Part shown: piece after piece, positions 1 through 7,070 of the stretch
Layout of the letters: the number at the start of each line of letters is the position of its first letter
How positions within the stretch are numbered: position 1 is the stretch's first letter
Origin: Lachnospiraceae bacterium UBA3711
GTDB lineage: Bacteria; Bacillota; Clostridia; Lachnospirales; Lachnospiraceae
DNA: 15,286 bases
Direction: 5' to 3'
Assembly: GCA_002371345.1 (NCBI GenBank)
Contig: DFHY01000087.1
Coordinates: 4,628-19,913 of the forward strand
Position numbers and translations under genes: made by a program
Notes under the pieces: model-generated
Databases searched by the model: none
What the model saw: the letters and a program-made list of their open reading frames with translations, nothing else
What the model was told of the DNA's origin: nothing

Positions 1-2
1 AG

Positions 3-122
3 TTCGAGCAGAGAACCCACAAGAGGCTGATCGATATCACCGCACCGACCCAGAAGACGGTAGATGCCCTCTCCCGCCTTGAGATGCCGGCAGGTGTTCA
101 TATTGATATCAAGATGAAATAA
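3..122 (+). CDS. rpsJ: 30S ribosomal protein S10, 3' end only (partial)
   Basis: The window opens inside this gene. The frame starting at base 3 gives 39 C-terminal residues beginning FEQRTHKRLIDI and ending HIDIKMK, then TAA at 120-122. The RTHKRLIDI stretch followed by a PTxxTVDAL element is the conserved C-terminal part of bacterial S10. S10 binds 16S rRNA in the head of the small subunit and, as NusE, also takes part in transcription antitermination with NusB. It is normally the first gene of the S10 operon, so the operon promoter and any leader lie outside the window. The next gene starts 59 bases after the stop. Confidence 0.95.
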   Translation, partial: FEQRTHKRLIDITAPTQKTVDALSRLEMPAGVHIDIKMK

Positions 123-181
123 GGCTCCGGCCTAGTATGATCGCGAAGGCGATCCGCTGTAGAAAAGGAGGAAATGCAGCA

Positions 182-820
182 ATGAAGAAAGCAATCTTAG
201 CGACAAAAGTCGGCATGACGCAGATCTTCGCCGATGACGGAACCCTCGTACCGGTTACCGTTCTTCAGGCAGGCCCGTGCGTCGTGACACAGGTTAAGAC
301 GAAGGAAAACGATGGCTACAGTGCCGTCCAGGTTGGCTTTGAGCCGATCCGCGAGAAGCTTGTCAACAAGCCGCAGAAGGGCGCATTTGATAAAGCCGGC
401 ATCGAGTACAAAAGATACCTCAGAGAGTTCCCGTTTGAGAACGCGGAGGAGTACGAGGTTAAGCAGGAGATCAAGGCGGACATCTTCGCTCAGGGCGATC
501 ATGTAGATGCCACAGCGATTTCCAAGGGCCACGGATTCCAGGGCGCGATCAAGAAGTGGGGACAGCACAGAGGACCCATGAAGCACGGTTCCAAGTATCA
601 CCGTCACGCCGGTTCCAACGGACCTTCATCCGATCCGAGCCGCGTTGCTCCGGGCAAGCACATGGCCGGACGTATGGGAAGAGAGCAGGTCACCGTCCAG
701 AACCTGGTAGTCGTGAGAGTTGACGCGGAGAAGAATCTGATCCTCGTCAAGGGCGCGGTACCGGGACCGAAGAAGTCGCTCGTCACTTTGAAAGAGACGA
801 CCAAGACAGACTTAAAGTAA
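182..820 (+). CDS. rplC: 50S ribosomal protein L3
   Basis: L3 is an early 50S assembly protein that binds 23S rRNA near the peptidyl transferase centre. The 212-residue product begins MKKAILATKVGMTQIF, the standard L3 N-terminus, and carries the conserved glycine/histidine-rich central loop (about residues 116-166, ending MAGRMG) that reaches toward the catalytic centre. I chose the ATG at 182 because AGGAGG at 166-171 sits 10 bases upstream and the protein then aligns with family N-termini. A longer in-frame reading from 137 adds 15 residues with no ribosome binding site and is rejected. The glutamine that is methylated in enteric L3 appears to be replaced by serine/aspartate here. Length is normal. 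Confidence 0.97.
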   Translation: MKKAILATKVGMTQIFADDGTLVPVTVLQAGPCVVTQVKTKENDGYSAVQVGFEPIREKLVNKPQKGAFDKAGIEYKRYLREFPFENAEEYEVKQEIKADIFAQGDHVDATAISKGHGFQGAIKKWGQHRGPMKHGSKYHRHAGSNGPSSDPSRVAPGKHMAGRMGREQVTVQNLVVVRVDAEKNLILVKGAVPGPKKSLVTLKETTKTDLK

Positions 821-835
821 TAGGAGGGTAAAACT

Positions 836-1456
836 GTGGCTAACGTATCAGTTTACAATATGGAAGGGCAGGAAGTCGGTAAGATGGAACTGTCCGACGC
901 GGTTTTCGGAGTAGAGATCAATGAACATCTCGTGCACATGGCGGTCGTACAGCAGCTTGCGAACAATCGTCAGGGCACACAGAAGGCAAAGACACGCTCA
1001 GAGGTGAGCGGCGGCGGCAAGAAGCCCTACCGTCAGAAGGGCACCGGCCACGCACGTCAGGGTTCGACAAGGGCTCCTCAGTTCACGGGCGGCGGAACGG
1101 TGTTTGCACCGGTACCGCGCGATTACACCTTAAAGATGAACAAGAAGGAGAAGAGAGCGGCTCTGTGCAGCGTTCTCACCGACCGTGTACAGGAGAACAA
1201 ACTGATCATCGTTGATGATCTCAAGTTTGACGCTCCGAAGACAAAGGACATGGTTAAGGTTCTCGAATGCCTCAAGGCAGAGAATCCGCTGGTTGTCCTG
1301 AATGAGAATGACCAGAACGTATATCTCTCCGGAAGAAACATTGACGGGGTGAAGATGGCTCTTACGAATACCATCAACGTATTTGACGTTCTGAATCACA
1401 AGACGCTGGTCCTGACAAAGGATGCGGCAAAGACGATTGAGGAGGTGTACGCATAA
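836..1456 (+). CDS. rplD: 50S ribosomal protein L4
   Basis: L4 binds 23S rRNA domain I and lines the peptide exit tunnel. In enterobacteria it also represses its own operon; whether that applies here cannot be judged, since the operon leader is outside the window. The 206-residue product has the globular L4 fold with the long extended loop at about residues 52-88. This includes KPYRQKGTG (63-71) and a GGG turn, the segment that meets the exit tunnel and where macrolide-resistance changes occur in other species. The loop looks wild type. The start is GTG at 836, with AGGAGG at 822-827 eight bases upstream. The stop TAA (1454-1456) overlaps the rplW ATG by one base. Confidence 0.97.
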   Translation: MANVSVYNMEGQEVGKMELSDAVFGVEINEHLVHMAVVQQLANNRQGTQKAKTRSEVSGGGKKPYRQKGTGHARQGSTRAPQFTGGGTVFAPVPRDYTLKMNKKEKRAALCSVLTDRVQENKLIIVDDLKFDAPKTKDMVKVLECLKAENPLVVLNENDQNVYLSGRNIDGVKMALTNTINVFDVLNHKTLVLTKDAAKTIEEVYA

Positions 1457-1761
1457 TGGCTGATATCAAATATTATGACGTTATCCTGAAGCCGGTTGTT
1501 ACCGAGAAGAGCATGGCCGCCATGGCGGAGAAGAAGTACACGTTCCTGGTAGCTCCTGAGGCGAATAAGACTCAGGTCAAGGAAGCGGTTGAGAAGATGT
1601 TCGAGGGAACGAAGGTCAGCAAGGTCAATGTTATGAACATCGGCGGCAAGAACAAGAGACGTTCGATGGGACAGAGATTCGGAAAGACCGCCAAGACGAA
1701 GAAAGCAATCGTCACGCTTACCGCGGACAGCAAAGAGATCGAGATCTTCTCAGGGCTTTGA
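1456..1761 (+). CDS. rplW: 50S ribosomal protein L23
   Basis: L23 sits at the tunnel exit and is the docking site for trigger factor and the signal recognition particle. The product is 101 residues with the typical opening (DVILKPVVTEKS) and the conserved N-K-R-R-S-M-G segment in the middle (about residues 66-73). The start ATG shares its A with the rplD stop (TAATG), and AGGAGG at 1440-1445 lies inside the rplD coding sequence, so translation is probably coupled to L4. The following 77-base spacer before rplB is longer than most in this operon. Confidence 0.96.
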   Translation: MADIKYYDVILKPVVTEKSMAAMAEKKYTFLVAPEANKTQVKEAVEKMFEGTKVSKVNVMNIGGKNKRRSMGQRFGKTAKTKKAIVTLTADSKEIEIFSGL

Positions 1762-1838
1762 TGCCGGTGAGAGCAGGATCGCATATTATGCGGCTTAACG
1801 CGACAAATTAAGAACAAGAGAAGGAGATACATAGAGTC

Positions 1839-2672
1839 ATGGGTATCAAGACTTATAAGCCATATACACCATCAAGAAGAAACATGACCGGACTCGACAA
1901 CGCGGAGATCACCAAGAAGACTCCTGAGAAGAGCCTTCTGGCGCCGCTGAAGAAGAACTCCGGCAGAAATAATCAGGGTAAGATCACTGTCCGTCATAAG
2001 GGCGGCGGAAACAGAAGAAAGTACAGACTTGTGGACTTCAAGAGATACAAGGATGATATTCCGGCAAAGGTTATCGGTATCGAGTATGATCCTAACCGTA
2101 CTGCGAACATCGCCCTTATCTGCTACGCTGACGGCGTCAAGAGCTACATCCTGGCACCGGAAGGCCTGAAGGTCGGCGACACTGTCATGAACGGTCCGAA
2201 GGCTGAGGTCCATGTAGGAAACTGCCTGCCGCTGAGCCTGATCCCGGTCGGCGCTACCATCCACAACATCGAGCTCTATCCGAAGCATGGCGGCCAGCTG
2301 GTACGCTCGGCCGGAAACGGCGCGCAGCTCATGGCTAAGGAAGGCAAGTACGCAACACTCAGACTTCCGAGCGGCGAGATGCGCATGGTTCCGAGCGAAT
2401 GCAGAGCCACGATCGGAACAGTCGGAAACGGCGAGCATAACCTGATCAACTACGGCAAAGCCGGTAGGATCCGTCACATGGGCATCCGCCCGACCGTCCG
2501 CGGCAGCGTCATGAACCCGAACGACCATCCGCATGGCGGCGGCGAAGGCAAGGCTCCGGTCGGACGTCCAGGTCCGAGCACTCCGTGGGGCAAGCCGGCT
2601 CTCGGTCTTCGTACCAGAAAGCACAAGAAGGCTTCGAACAAGCTGATCGTCAGAAGAAGAAACGCGAAGTAA
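1839..2672 (+). CDS. rplB: 50S ribosomal protein L2
   Basis: L2 is one of the most conserved ribosomal proteins. It is needed for subunit association and for peptidyl transferase centre assembly. The 277-residue product has the N-terminal OB-fold region, a GKITVRHKGGGNRRKYR stretch, and near the C-terminus HPHGGGEGKAPVGRPGPSTPWGK, written here only as the family signature HPHGGGEG followed by SxPWGKP. The histidine in HPHGGG is the one that approaches the active site. The start ATG at 1839 follows AAGGAG (1821-1826) at 12 bases, slightly long. Length and motifs are normal. Confidence 0.97.
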   Translation: MGIKTYKPYTPSRRNMTGLDNAEITKKTPEKSLLAPLKKNSGRNNQGKITVRHKGGGNRRKYRLVDFKRYKDDIPAKVIGIEYDPNRTANIALICYADGVKSYILAPEGLKVGDTVMNGPKAEVHVGNCLPLSLIPVGATIHNIELYPKHGGQLVRSAGNGAQLMAKEGKYATLRLPSGEMRMVPSECRATIGTVGNGEHNLINYGKAGRIRHMGIRPTVRGSVMNPNDHPHGGGEGKAPVGRPGPSTPWGKPALGLRTRKHKKASNKLIVRRRNAK

Positions 2673-2692
2673 TCGCATAAGGAGGAATAAGA

Positions 2693-2968
2693 ATGGCTCG
2701 TTCATTAAAGAAAGGCCCGTTTATCGATGAGCACCTTGCGAAGAAGGTCGCAGCAGTCGTCGCTTCGGGCGAGAAGAGCGTGATCAAGACCTGGTCCCGC
2801 CGCAGCACGATTTTCCCGAACATGGTTGGTCTGACCATTGCCGTCCATGACGGACGCAGACACGTTCCGGTGTACATCACAGAGGATATGGTAGGACATA
2901 AGCTTGGCGAGTTCGTCGCCACAAGAACCTACAGAGGACACAGGAACGACGAGAAGAAGACCGGCTGA
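2693..2968 (+). CDS. rpsS: 30S ribosomal protein S19
   Basis: S19 lies in the head of the small subunit next to S13 and contacts the A-site tRNA region. The 91-residue product begins MARSLKKGPFID and contains the family signature in the middle, with I-F-P-N-M-V-G (about residues 42-48), HDGRRHVPVYI, and the GEFVATRTYRGH end. A ribosome binding site GGAGGA lies just upstream of ATG 2693. The gene is followed by an unusually long 146-base spacer, described separately. Length is typical. Confidence 0.96.
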   Translation: MARSLKKGPFIDEHLAKKVAAVVASGEKSVIKTWSRRSTIFPNMVGLTIAVHDGRRHVPVYITEDMVGHKLGEFVATRTYRGHRNDEKKTG

Positions 2969-3114
2969 CATTAAGACGCGGATCGTAAGACATTTCATTT
3001 AAAAAAAATAGAGTAAGGTCCGGAACAAGTCTGCCCGGGGAGGGCATTGCACACCGGCCGGTGGGACCAGAGAAAAAGACAGGCCGGTGCGAGTACAGAT
3101 AAGGAGGCCATTCA
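2969..3114 (+). other. Structured spacer between rpsS and rplV
   Basis: This 146-base gap is the longest inside the S10 part of the operon and I see no gene in it. It contains an A-run at 2999-3009 and then a GC-rich block with several possible stems. GGTCC 3017-3021 can pair with GGACC 3064-3068. GCCC 3033-3036 can pair with GGGC 3042-3045. There is a perfect 12-base palindrome CACCGGCCGGTG at 3052-3063. CACCGGCC 3052-3059 can also pair with GGCCGGTG 3082-3089. The palindrome and the longer-range stem exclude each other. The rplV ribosome binding site AAGGAGG follows at 3101-3107. No T-run follows the stems, so this is not an intrinsic terminator. A regulatory or processing role is inference. 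Confidence 0.45.
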
Positions 3115-3501
3115 ATGGCAAAAGGACACAGATCTCAGATAAAGAGAGAGAGAAACGCCCAGAAGGATACAAGACCTTCGGCGAAGCTTTCCTACGCGAG
3201 AGTTCCGGTACAGAAGGCATGCTTCGTGCTGGATCAGATCAGAGGCAAGGATGTAAACACCGCGCTCGCGATCGTTACATACAATCCGAGATATGCTTCT
3301 GAGGTTATCGCAAAACTTCTTAAGAGCGCGATTGCCAATGCAGAGAATAACAACGGTATGAACCGTGACAACCTCTACGTGGAAGAGTGCTACGCGAACA
3401 GAGGCCCGATCATGAAGAGAATCAGACCTCGTGCACAGGGCAGGGCTTACAGGATCGAGAAGAGAATGAGCCATATCACCGTAGTGCTGAACGAAAGGTA
3501 A
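3115..3501 (+). CDS. rplV: 50S ribosomal protein L22
   Basis: L22 binds all domains of 23S rRNA, and its beta-hairpin lines the exit tunnel. The product has 128 residues. The core starts near residue 22 (SAKLSYARVPVQK), so there is a basic N-terminal extension of roughly 18 residues compared with the 110-residue enteric protein. This is the long form I associate with Clostridia. The tunnel hairpin is at about residues 94-116 (ANRGPIMKRIRPRAQGRAYRI) and looks intact. The ATG at 3115 has AAGGAGG (3101-3107) seven bases upstream. The stop TAA ends at 3501, where the rpsC ribosome binding site begins. Confidence 0.96.
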   Translation: MAKGHRSQIKRERNAQKDTRPSAKLSYARVPVQKACFVLDQIRGKDVNTALAIVTYNPRYASEVIAKLLKSAIANAENNNGMNRDNLYVEECYANRGPIMKRIRPRAQGRAYRIEKRMSHITVVLNER

Positions 3502-3512
3502 AGGAGGATATC

Positions 3513-4163
3513 ATGGGTCAGAAAGTTAATCCGCATGGACTGAGGGTTGGAATCATCGCTGACTGGGATTCCAGATGGTACGCCGAAGGCGATTTTGCGG
3601 CCAACCTGAAAGAAGACTATAAGATCAGGCAGTTCCTGATGAAGAATCTGGCGAAGGCGAGCGTTTCCAAGATTGAGATCGAGCGTGCCTCCGACCGTGT
3701 CAAGATTACGATCTATACCGCCAAGCCGGGCGTCATCATCGGCAAGGGCGGCGCTGAGATTGAGAAGACCAAGAAGTCTCTCAGCCAGGTAACGGACAAG
3801 AAGGTTATCCTGGACATCCAGGAGATCAAGAGACCGGATCTGGATGCGCAGCTTGTCGCGAGAAACATCGCAGAGCAGCTTGAGAACCGTGTTTCCTACC
3901 GCCGCGCTATGAAGGGCGCCATGGGAAGAACCATGAAGTTCGGAGCGAAGGGAATCAAGACCGCGATCGCCGGCCGCCTGAACGGAGCGGATATCGCACG
4001 TAAGGAGTTCTACTCTGAGGGAACTATCCCGCTTCAGACTCTGAGAGCTGACATCGACTACGGCTTCGCAGAGGCGAATACAACCTACGGTAAGCTTGGA
4101 GTTAAGGTTTGGATCTACAAGGGCGAAGTACTTCCGTCTAAGAGAGAAGGGAGTGATAGATAA
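3513..4163 (+). CDS. rpsC: 30S ribosomal protein S3
   Basis: S3 forms part of the mRNA entry tunnel on the small subunit. The 216-residue product begins MGQKVNPHGLRVG and has a type II KH domain with the GXXG loop GKGG at residues 77-80 (context VIIGKGGAEIE). The C-terminal S3 domain ends in a basic tail. I chose ATG 3513 because AAGGAGG at 3501-3507 is just upstream and the family N-terminus MGQK follows. An open frame continues 42 codons further upstream inside rplV but lacks support. The stop overlaps the rplP start by one base (TAATG), suggesting coupling. Confidence 0.97.
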   Translation: MGQKVNPHGLRVGIIADWDSRWYAEGDFAANLKEDYKIRQFLMKNLAKASVSKIEIERASDRVKITIYTAKPGVIIGKGGAEIEKTKKSLSQVTDKKVILDIQEIKRPDLDAQLVARNIAEQLENRVSYRRAMKGAMGRTMKFGAKGIKTAIAGRLNGADIARKEFYSEGTIPLQTLRADIDYGFAEANTTYGKLGVKVWIYKGEVLPSKREGSDR

Positions 4164-4600
4164 TGTTAATGCCGAAGAGAGTTAAGCACCGCAAACAGTT
4201 CCGCGGATCAATGGCCGGAAAGGCAAACCGCGGCACGAAAGTCACATATGGCGAGTGGGGCCTGGTAGCCACTGAGCCGTGCTGGATCAAGTCCACACAG
4301 ATCGAGGCAGCCCGTGTTGCCATGACACGTTATGTGAAGCGCGGCGGTAAGGTTTGGATTAAGATCTTCCCGGATAAGCCCGTTACGGCTAAGCCGGCCG
4401 AGACCCGTATGGGTTCCGGAAAAGGTACCACAGAGTACTGGGTAGCAGTTGTCCGTCCCGGCAGAGTAATGTTCGAGATGGCAGGTGTCTCTGAGGAAGT
4501 CGCGAAGGAAGCCCTTCGTCTGGCTAGCCACAAGTTACCCTGTAAGTGCAAGGTGATTGCGCGTCAGGAAGCAGAAGGCGGTGATAACAGTGAAGAGTAA
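4163..4600 (+). CDS. rplP: 50S ribosomal protein L16
   Basis: L16 is needed for correct A-site architecture and for 50S maturation. The 145-residue product begins MLMPKRVKHRKQFRG and has the family signature around GKGTTEYWVAVV and PGRVMFEMAGV. The ATG shares its first base with the rpsC stop codon. A modest ribosome binding site GGAG (4150-4153) lies nine bases upstream, inside rpsC. The last four codons overlap the start of rpmC. The C-terminus is acidic (EGGDNSEE), and this same DNA supplies the rpmC ribosome binding site. Confidence 0.96.
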   Translation: MLMPKRVKHRKQFRGSMAGKANRGTKVTYGEWGLVATEPCWIKSTQIEAARVAMTRYVKRGGKVWIKIFPDKPVTAKPAETRMGSGKGTTEYWVAVVRPGRVMFEMAGVSEEVAKEALRLASHKLPCKCKVIARQEAEGGDNSEE

Positions 4601-4787
4601 GAATTACGTTGAAAGTCTGAAGGGAAAAACAGCGGTCGAACTGAGGGAAGAGCTTACGTCTGCAAAGAAGGAACTCTTCAACCTGAGATTCCAGAACGCC
4701 ACGAACCAGCTGGATAACACGAGCAGGATCAAGGAAGTCCGCCGCAATATTGCGAGGATTCAGACCGTGCTCCAGAGCGCAGAGTGA
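4590..4787 (+). CDS. rpmC: 50S ribosomal protein L29
   Basis: L29 is a small two-helix protein near the tunnel exit beside L23. I place the start at GTG 4590, giving 65 residues that begin MKSKNYVESLKGKT. The AAGG at 4575-4578 lies 11 bases upstream, and the length then matches the family. Other in-frame starts are GTG 4581, too close to that site, and TTG 4557, which lacks one. The conserved core KKELFNLRFQNATNQL followed by N-x-x-R-I-K-x-V-R-R-x-I-A-R is clear. The gene overlaps rplP by 11 bases, which implies translational coupling. Confidence 0.93.
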   Translation: MKSKNYVESLKGKTAVELREELTSAKKELFNLRFQNATNQLDNTSRIKEVRRNIARIQTVLQSAE

Positions 4788-4818
4788 TCTGGAATACTGA
4801 GAGGAAAGGAGAGTTATC

Positions 4819-5076
4819 GTGGAAGAGAGAAATCTGAGAAAGACCCGTATCGGCCACGTGGTCAGCGATAAGATGGACAAGACGATCGTCGTCGCGGTGG
4901 AAGATCATGTAAGACATCCGCTGTACAAGAAGATCGTTCAGAAAACATACAAGCTCAAAGCTCATGACGAGAACAACGATGCACATGTCGGCGATACCGT
5001 CAAGGTTATGGAGACCCGTCCGTTGTCCAAGGACAAGAGATGGAGACTGGTAAGCGTCGTTGAGCGGGCGAAATAA
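4819..5076 (+). CDS. rpsQ: 30S ribosomal protein S17
   Basis: S17 is a primary 16S rRNA binder in the body of the 30S subunit with an OB-fold. The 85-residue product begins MEERNLRKTRIGHVVSDKMDKTIVV and ends with the signature region around TRPLSKDKRWRLV and VVERAK. The start is GTG 4819 with AAGGAG (4806-4811) seven bases upstream. Motifs and length are normal. The 31 bases before it show nothing beyond the ribosome binding site. Confidence 0.95.
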   Translation: MEERNLRKTRIGHVVSDKMDKTIVVAVEDHVRHPLYKKIVQKTYKLKAHDENNDAHVGDTVKVMETRPLSKDKRWRLVSVVERAK

Positions 5077-5091
5077 CAGGAGGAGATTGGA

Positions 5092-5460
5092 ATGGTACAG
5101 CAGGAAACAAGACTTAAAGTCGCTGATAATACCGGTGCCAAGGAACTCCTTGTCATCCGTGTTATGGGCGGATCTACGAGAAGATATGCTGCCATCGGCG
5201 ATATCTGTGTGTGCAGCGTAAAAGACGCAACACCCGGAGGCGTTGTTAAGAAGGGTGATGTAGTGAAGGCTGTCGTCGTGCGTACTGTTAAGGGCGCGCG
5301 CCGCAAGGACGGTTCCTATATTCGTTTTGACGAGAACGCGGGAGTCATCATCAAGGACGACCAGACACCGACCGGAACCCGTATCTTCGGGCCGGTTGCC
5401 AGAGAGCTCCGTGAGAAGAAGTTTATGAAGATCGTCTCGCTGGCTCCGGAAGTCTTATAA
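5092..5460 (+). CDS. rplN: 50S ribosomal protein L14
   Basis: L14 contacts the small subunit across an intersubunit bridge and is the docking surface for the silencing factor RsfS. The 122-residue product begins MVQQETRLKVADNTGAKE and contains the typical GGVVKKGDVVKAVVVRT and GTRIFGPVARELR segments. The length is exactly that usual for bacterial L14. AGGAGG (5078-5083) is eight bases upstream of ATG 5092. It was the only initiation codon I needed to consider. Confidence 0.97.
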   Translation: MVQQETRLKVADNTGAKELLVIRVMGGSTRRYAAIGDICVCSVKDATPGGVVKKGDVVKAVVVRTVKGARRKDGSYIRFDENAGVIIKDDQTPTGTRIFGPVARELREKKFMKIVSLAPEVL

Positions 5461-5474
5461 GGAGGAGCGCGGAT

Positions 5475-5774
5475 ATGAATAAGATCAAAACGGGCGATAC
5501 TGTTAGAGTGATTGCCGGCAAGAGCAAAGGCAGAGAGGGCAAGGTCCTCGCCGTTAAGGACGGAAAAGTCCTTGTTGAAGGCGTCAATATGGTGACAAAG
5601 CACCAGAAGCCTTCGGCAGGAGCTCCGCAGGGCGGCATCGTGAACAAAGAGGCTTTTATCGATGCTTCCAATGTTATGTTCCTGTTCAAGGGAGAGCCGA
5701 CAAGAATCGGTTTCAGGCTGGACGGCGATAAGAAGGTCCGTGTAGCTAAGAAGACCGGCGAAGCGGTTGACTGA
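5475..5774 (+). CDS. rplX: 50S ribosomal protein L24
   Basis: L24 is one of the assembly initiators of the 50S subunit and binds the 5' end of 23S rRNA. The 99-residue product opens with MNKIKTGDTVRVIAGKSKG, a KOW motif at about residues 6-27, followed by a second conserved stretch (VEGVNMVTKHQKP). AAGGAGG overlaps the rplN stop codon upstream of ATG 5475. The C-terminal part is slightly shorter than in E. coli but ordinary for Bacillota. Confidence 0.95.
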   Translation: MNKIKTGDTVRVIAGKSKGREGKVLAVKDGKVLVEGVNMVTKHQKPSAGAPQGGIVNKEAFIDASNVMFLFKGEPTRIGFRLDGDKKVRVAKKTGEAVD

Positions 5775-5798
5775 GAAAGGGCAAGGTGAACCAAGACT

Positions 5799-6341
5799 AT
5801 GAGCGCAAGATTAAAGGATATTTATCAGAGCGAGATTGTTCCGGCCATGATTAAAAAGTTCGGTTACAAGAACATCATGCAGGTTCCGAAGCTCAATAAG
5901 GTCGTTGTCAACATGGGCGTTGGCGAAGCGAAGGAGAACGTGAAGCTTCTCGAGAGCGCCATGAATGACATGATAACCATTACCGGACAGAAGCCGGTAC
6001 AGACTAAAGCTAAGAATTCCATCGCGAACTTCAAGATTCGTGAGGGTATGCCGATCGGATGCAAGGTCACCCTTCGCGGAGACCGCATGTACGAATTCGT
6101 AGATCGCCTGATCAACCTGGCACTTCCCCGCGTGCGTGACTTCCGCGGCGTGAATCCGAACGCATTTGACGGACGCGGCAACTATGCGCTGGGTATCAAA
6201 GAGCAGCTGATCTTCCCCGAAGTCGAGTACGACAAGGTTGACAAGGTCAGGGGTATGGACATCATCTTTGTCACCACCGCGCAGACGGATGAAGAGGCAC
6301 GTGAACTGCTCAGGCTGTTCAACATGCCGTTCTCTAAGTAA
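5799..6341 (+). CDS. rplE: 50S ribosomal protein L5
   Basis: L5 binds 5S rRNA together with L18 and forms the bridge to S13 in the small subunit head. The 180-residue product begins MSARLKDIYQSEIVPAMIKKFGYKN (given here as the family pattern LKDxY...IVPAMIKKF) and contains KLNKVVVNMGVGEA, the L5 signature, at about residues 31-44. A PQVEYD-like FPEVEYDK segment follows later. The ribosome binding site is AAGGTG (5783-5788), weaker than its neighbours' but well spaced at 10 bases. Length is standard. Confidence 0.96.
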   Translation: MSARLKDIYQSEIVPAMIKKFGYKNIMQVPKLNKVVVNMGVGEAKENVKLLESAMNDMITITGQKPVQTKAKNSIANFKIREGMPIGCKVTLRGDRMYEFVDRLINLALPRVRDFRGVNPNAFDGRGNYALGIKEQLIFPEVEYDKVDKVRGMDIIFVTTAQTDEEARELLRLFNMPFSK

Positions 6342-6358
6342 ATCAGGAGGAAGTACTC

Positions 6359-6544
6359 ATGGCAAAAACATCGATGAAGATCAAGCAGGCGCGCAAGCCC
6401 AAGTTCTCTACGAGAGCTTACACCCGCTGCAACATCTGCGGCCGTCCGCATTCTGTTCTGAAGAAGTACGGAATCTGCAGGATCTGCTTCCGTGAGCTTG
6501 CCTACAAGGGCGAGATTCCGGGTGTCAAGAAGGCCAGCTGGTAA
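6359..6544 (+). CDS. rpsN: 30S ribosomal protein S14, zinc-binding type Z
   Basis: S14 is a late-assembling protein of the 30S head. This is the short 61-residue form with two CXXC pairs (Cys24, Cys27, Cys40, Cys43) that hold one zinc ion, in the context RCNICGRPH and GICRICFRELA. Many Bacillota carry this form in the spc operon and keep a zinc-free longer paralogue elsewhere for zinc starvation; no such paralogue is visible here. An AGGAGG ribosome binding site precedes ATG 6359. The gene is also called rpsZ or rpsN1. Confidence 0.96.
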   Translation: MAKTSMKIKQARKPKFSTRAYTRCNICGRPHSVLKKYGICRICFRELAYKGEIPGVKKASW

Positions 6545-6586
6545 TCGAATATACATGTCAAGTCTTTAAGTTTGGAGGATACTAAC

Positions 6587-6988
6587 ATGGCAATGAATGA
6601 TCCGATTGCGGATATGCTCACCAGAATCCGCAATGCGAATGCGGCAAAGCACGATACAGTAGATATTCCGGTTTCAAAGATGAAAGTTTCGATCGCGAAT
6701 ATTCTTCTGGACGAGGGCTATATCGCGAAGTATGAACTTGTCGGAGAGGGCGTTCAGCAGATGATCCGCGTGACCCTTAAGTACGGCAAGGATAAGAATG
6801 AGAAGATCATTTCCGGAATCAAGAGAATCTCTAAGCCGGGTCTTCGTGTGTACGCGGGCAGCGATGAGATGCCTAAGGTTCTTGGAGGCCTCGGCATCGC
6901 GATCGTTTCCACAAACCAGGGTGTCATCACCGACAAGCAGGCCAGGAAGCTTCATGTCGGCGGCGAAGTTCTCGCGTTTGTATGGTAA
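6587..6988 (+). CDS. rpsH: 30S ribosomal protein S8
   Basis: S8 binds helix 21 of 16S rRNA. In E. coli it represses the spc operon by binding mRNA near rplE; no comparable site was verified here. The 133-residue product begins MAMNDPIADMLTRIRNA and ends with the S8 signature STNQGVITDKQARK (near residue 110) and GGEVLAFVW. I chose ATG 6587, eight bases after GGAGG (6574-6578). A TTG at 6572 lies in frame but overlaps that ribosome binding site. The next gene follows after an 82-base spacer. Confidence 0.96.
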   Translation: MAMNDPIADMLTRIRNANAAKHDTVDIPVSKMKVSIANILLDEGYIAKYELVGEGVQQMIRVTLKYGKDKNEKIISGIKRISKPGLRVYAGSDEMPKVLGGLGIAIVSTNQGVITDKQARKLHVGGEVLAFVW

Positions 6989-7070
6989 GCAGTATTACTG
7001 AAAACAGAGGGCAGGCGCGGCAGATGCTGTGAACCGCCTTCCGAAAATCTAAGTAAGGAGGAAGAAAGGC

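Noticed and set aside
137..181. An N-terminal extension of L3 from 137
   Set aside because: The extra residues do not match L3 proteins, and the strong AGGAGG site is placed for ATG 182.
1872..2705. A 277-codon open frame on the - strand opposite rplB
   Set aside because: It runs antisense to a fully conserved ribosomal gene and has no ribosome binding site I can see. It is explained by the codon bias of rplB. Its equal length to L2 is a coincidence.
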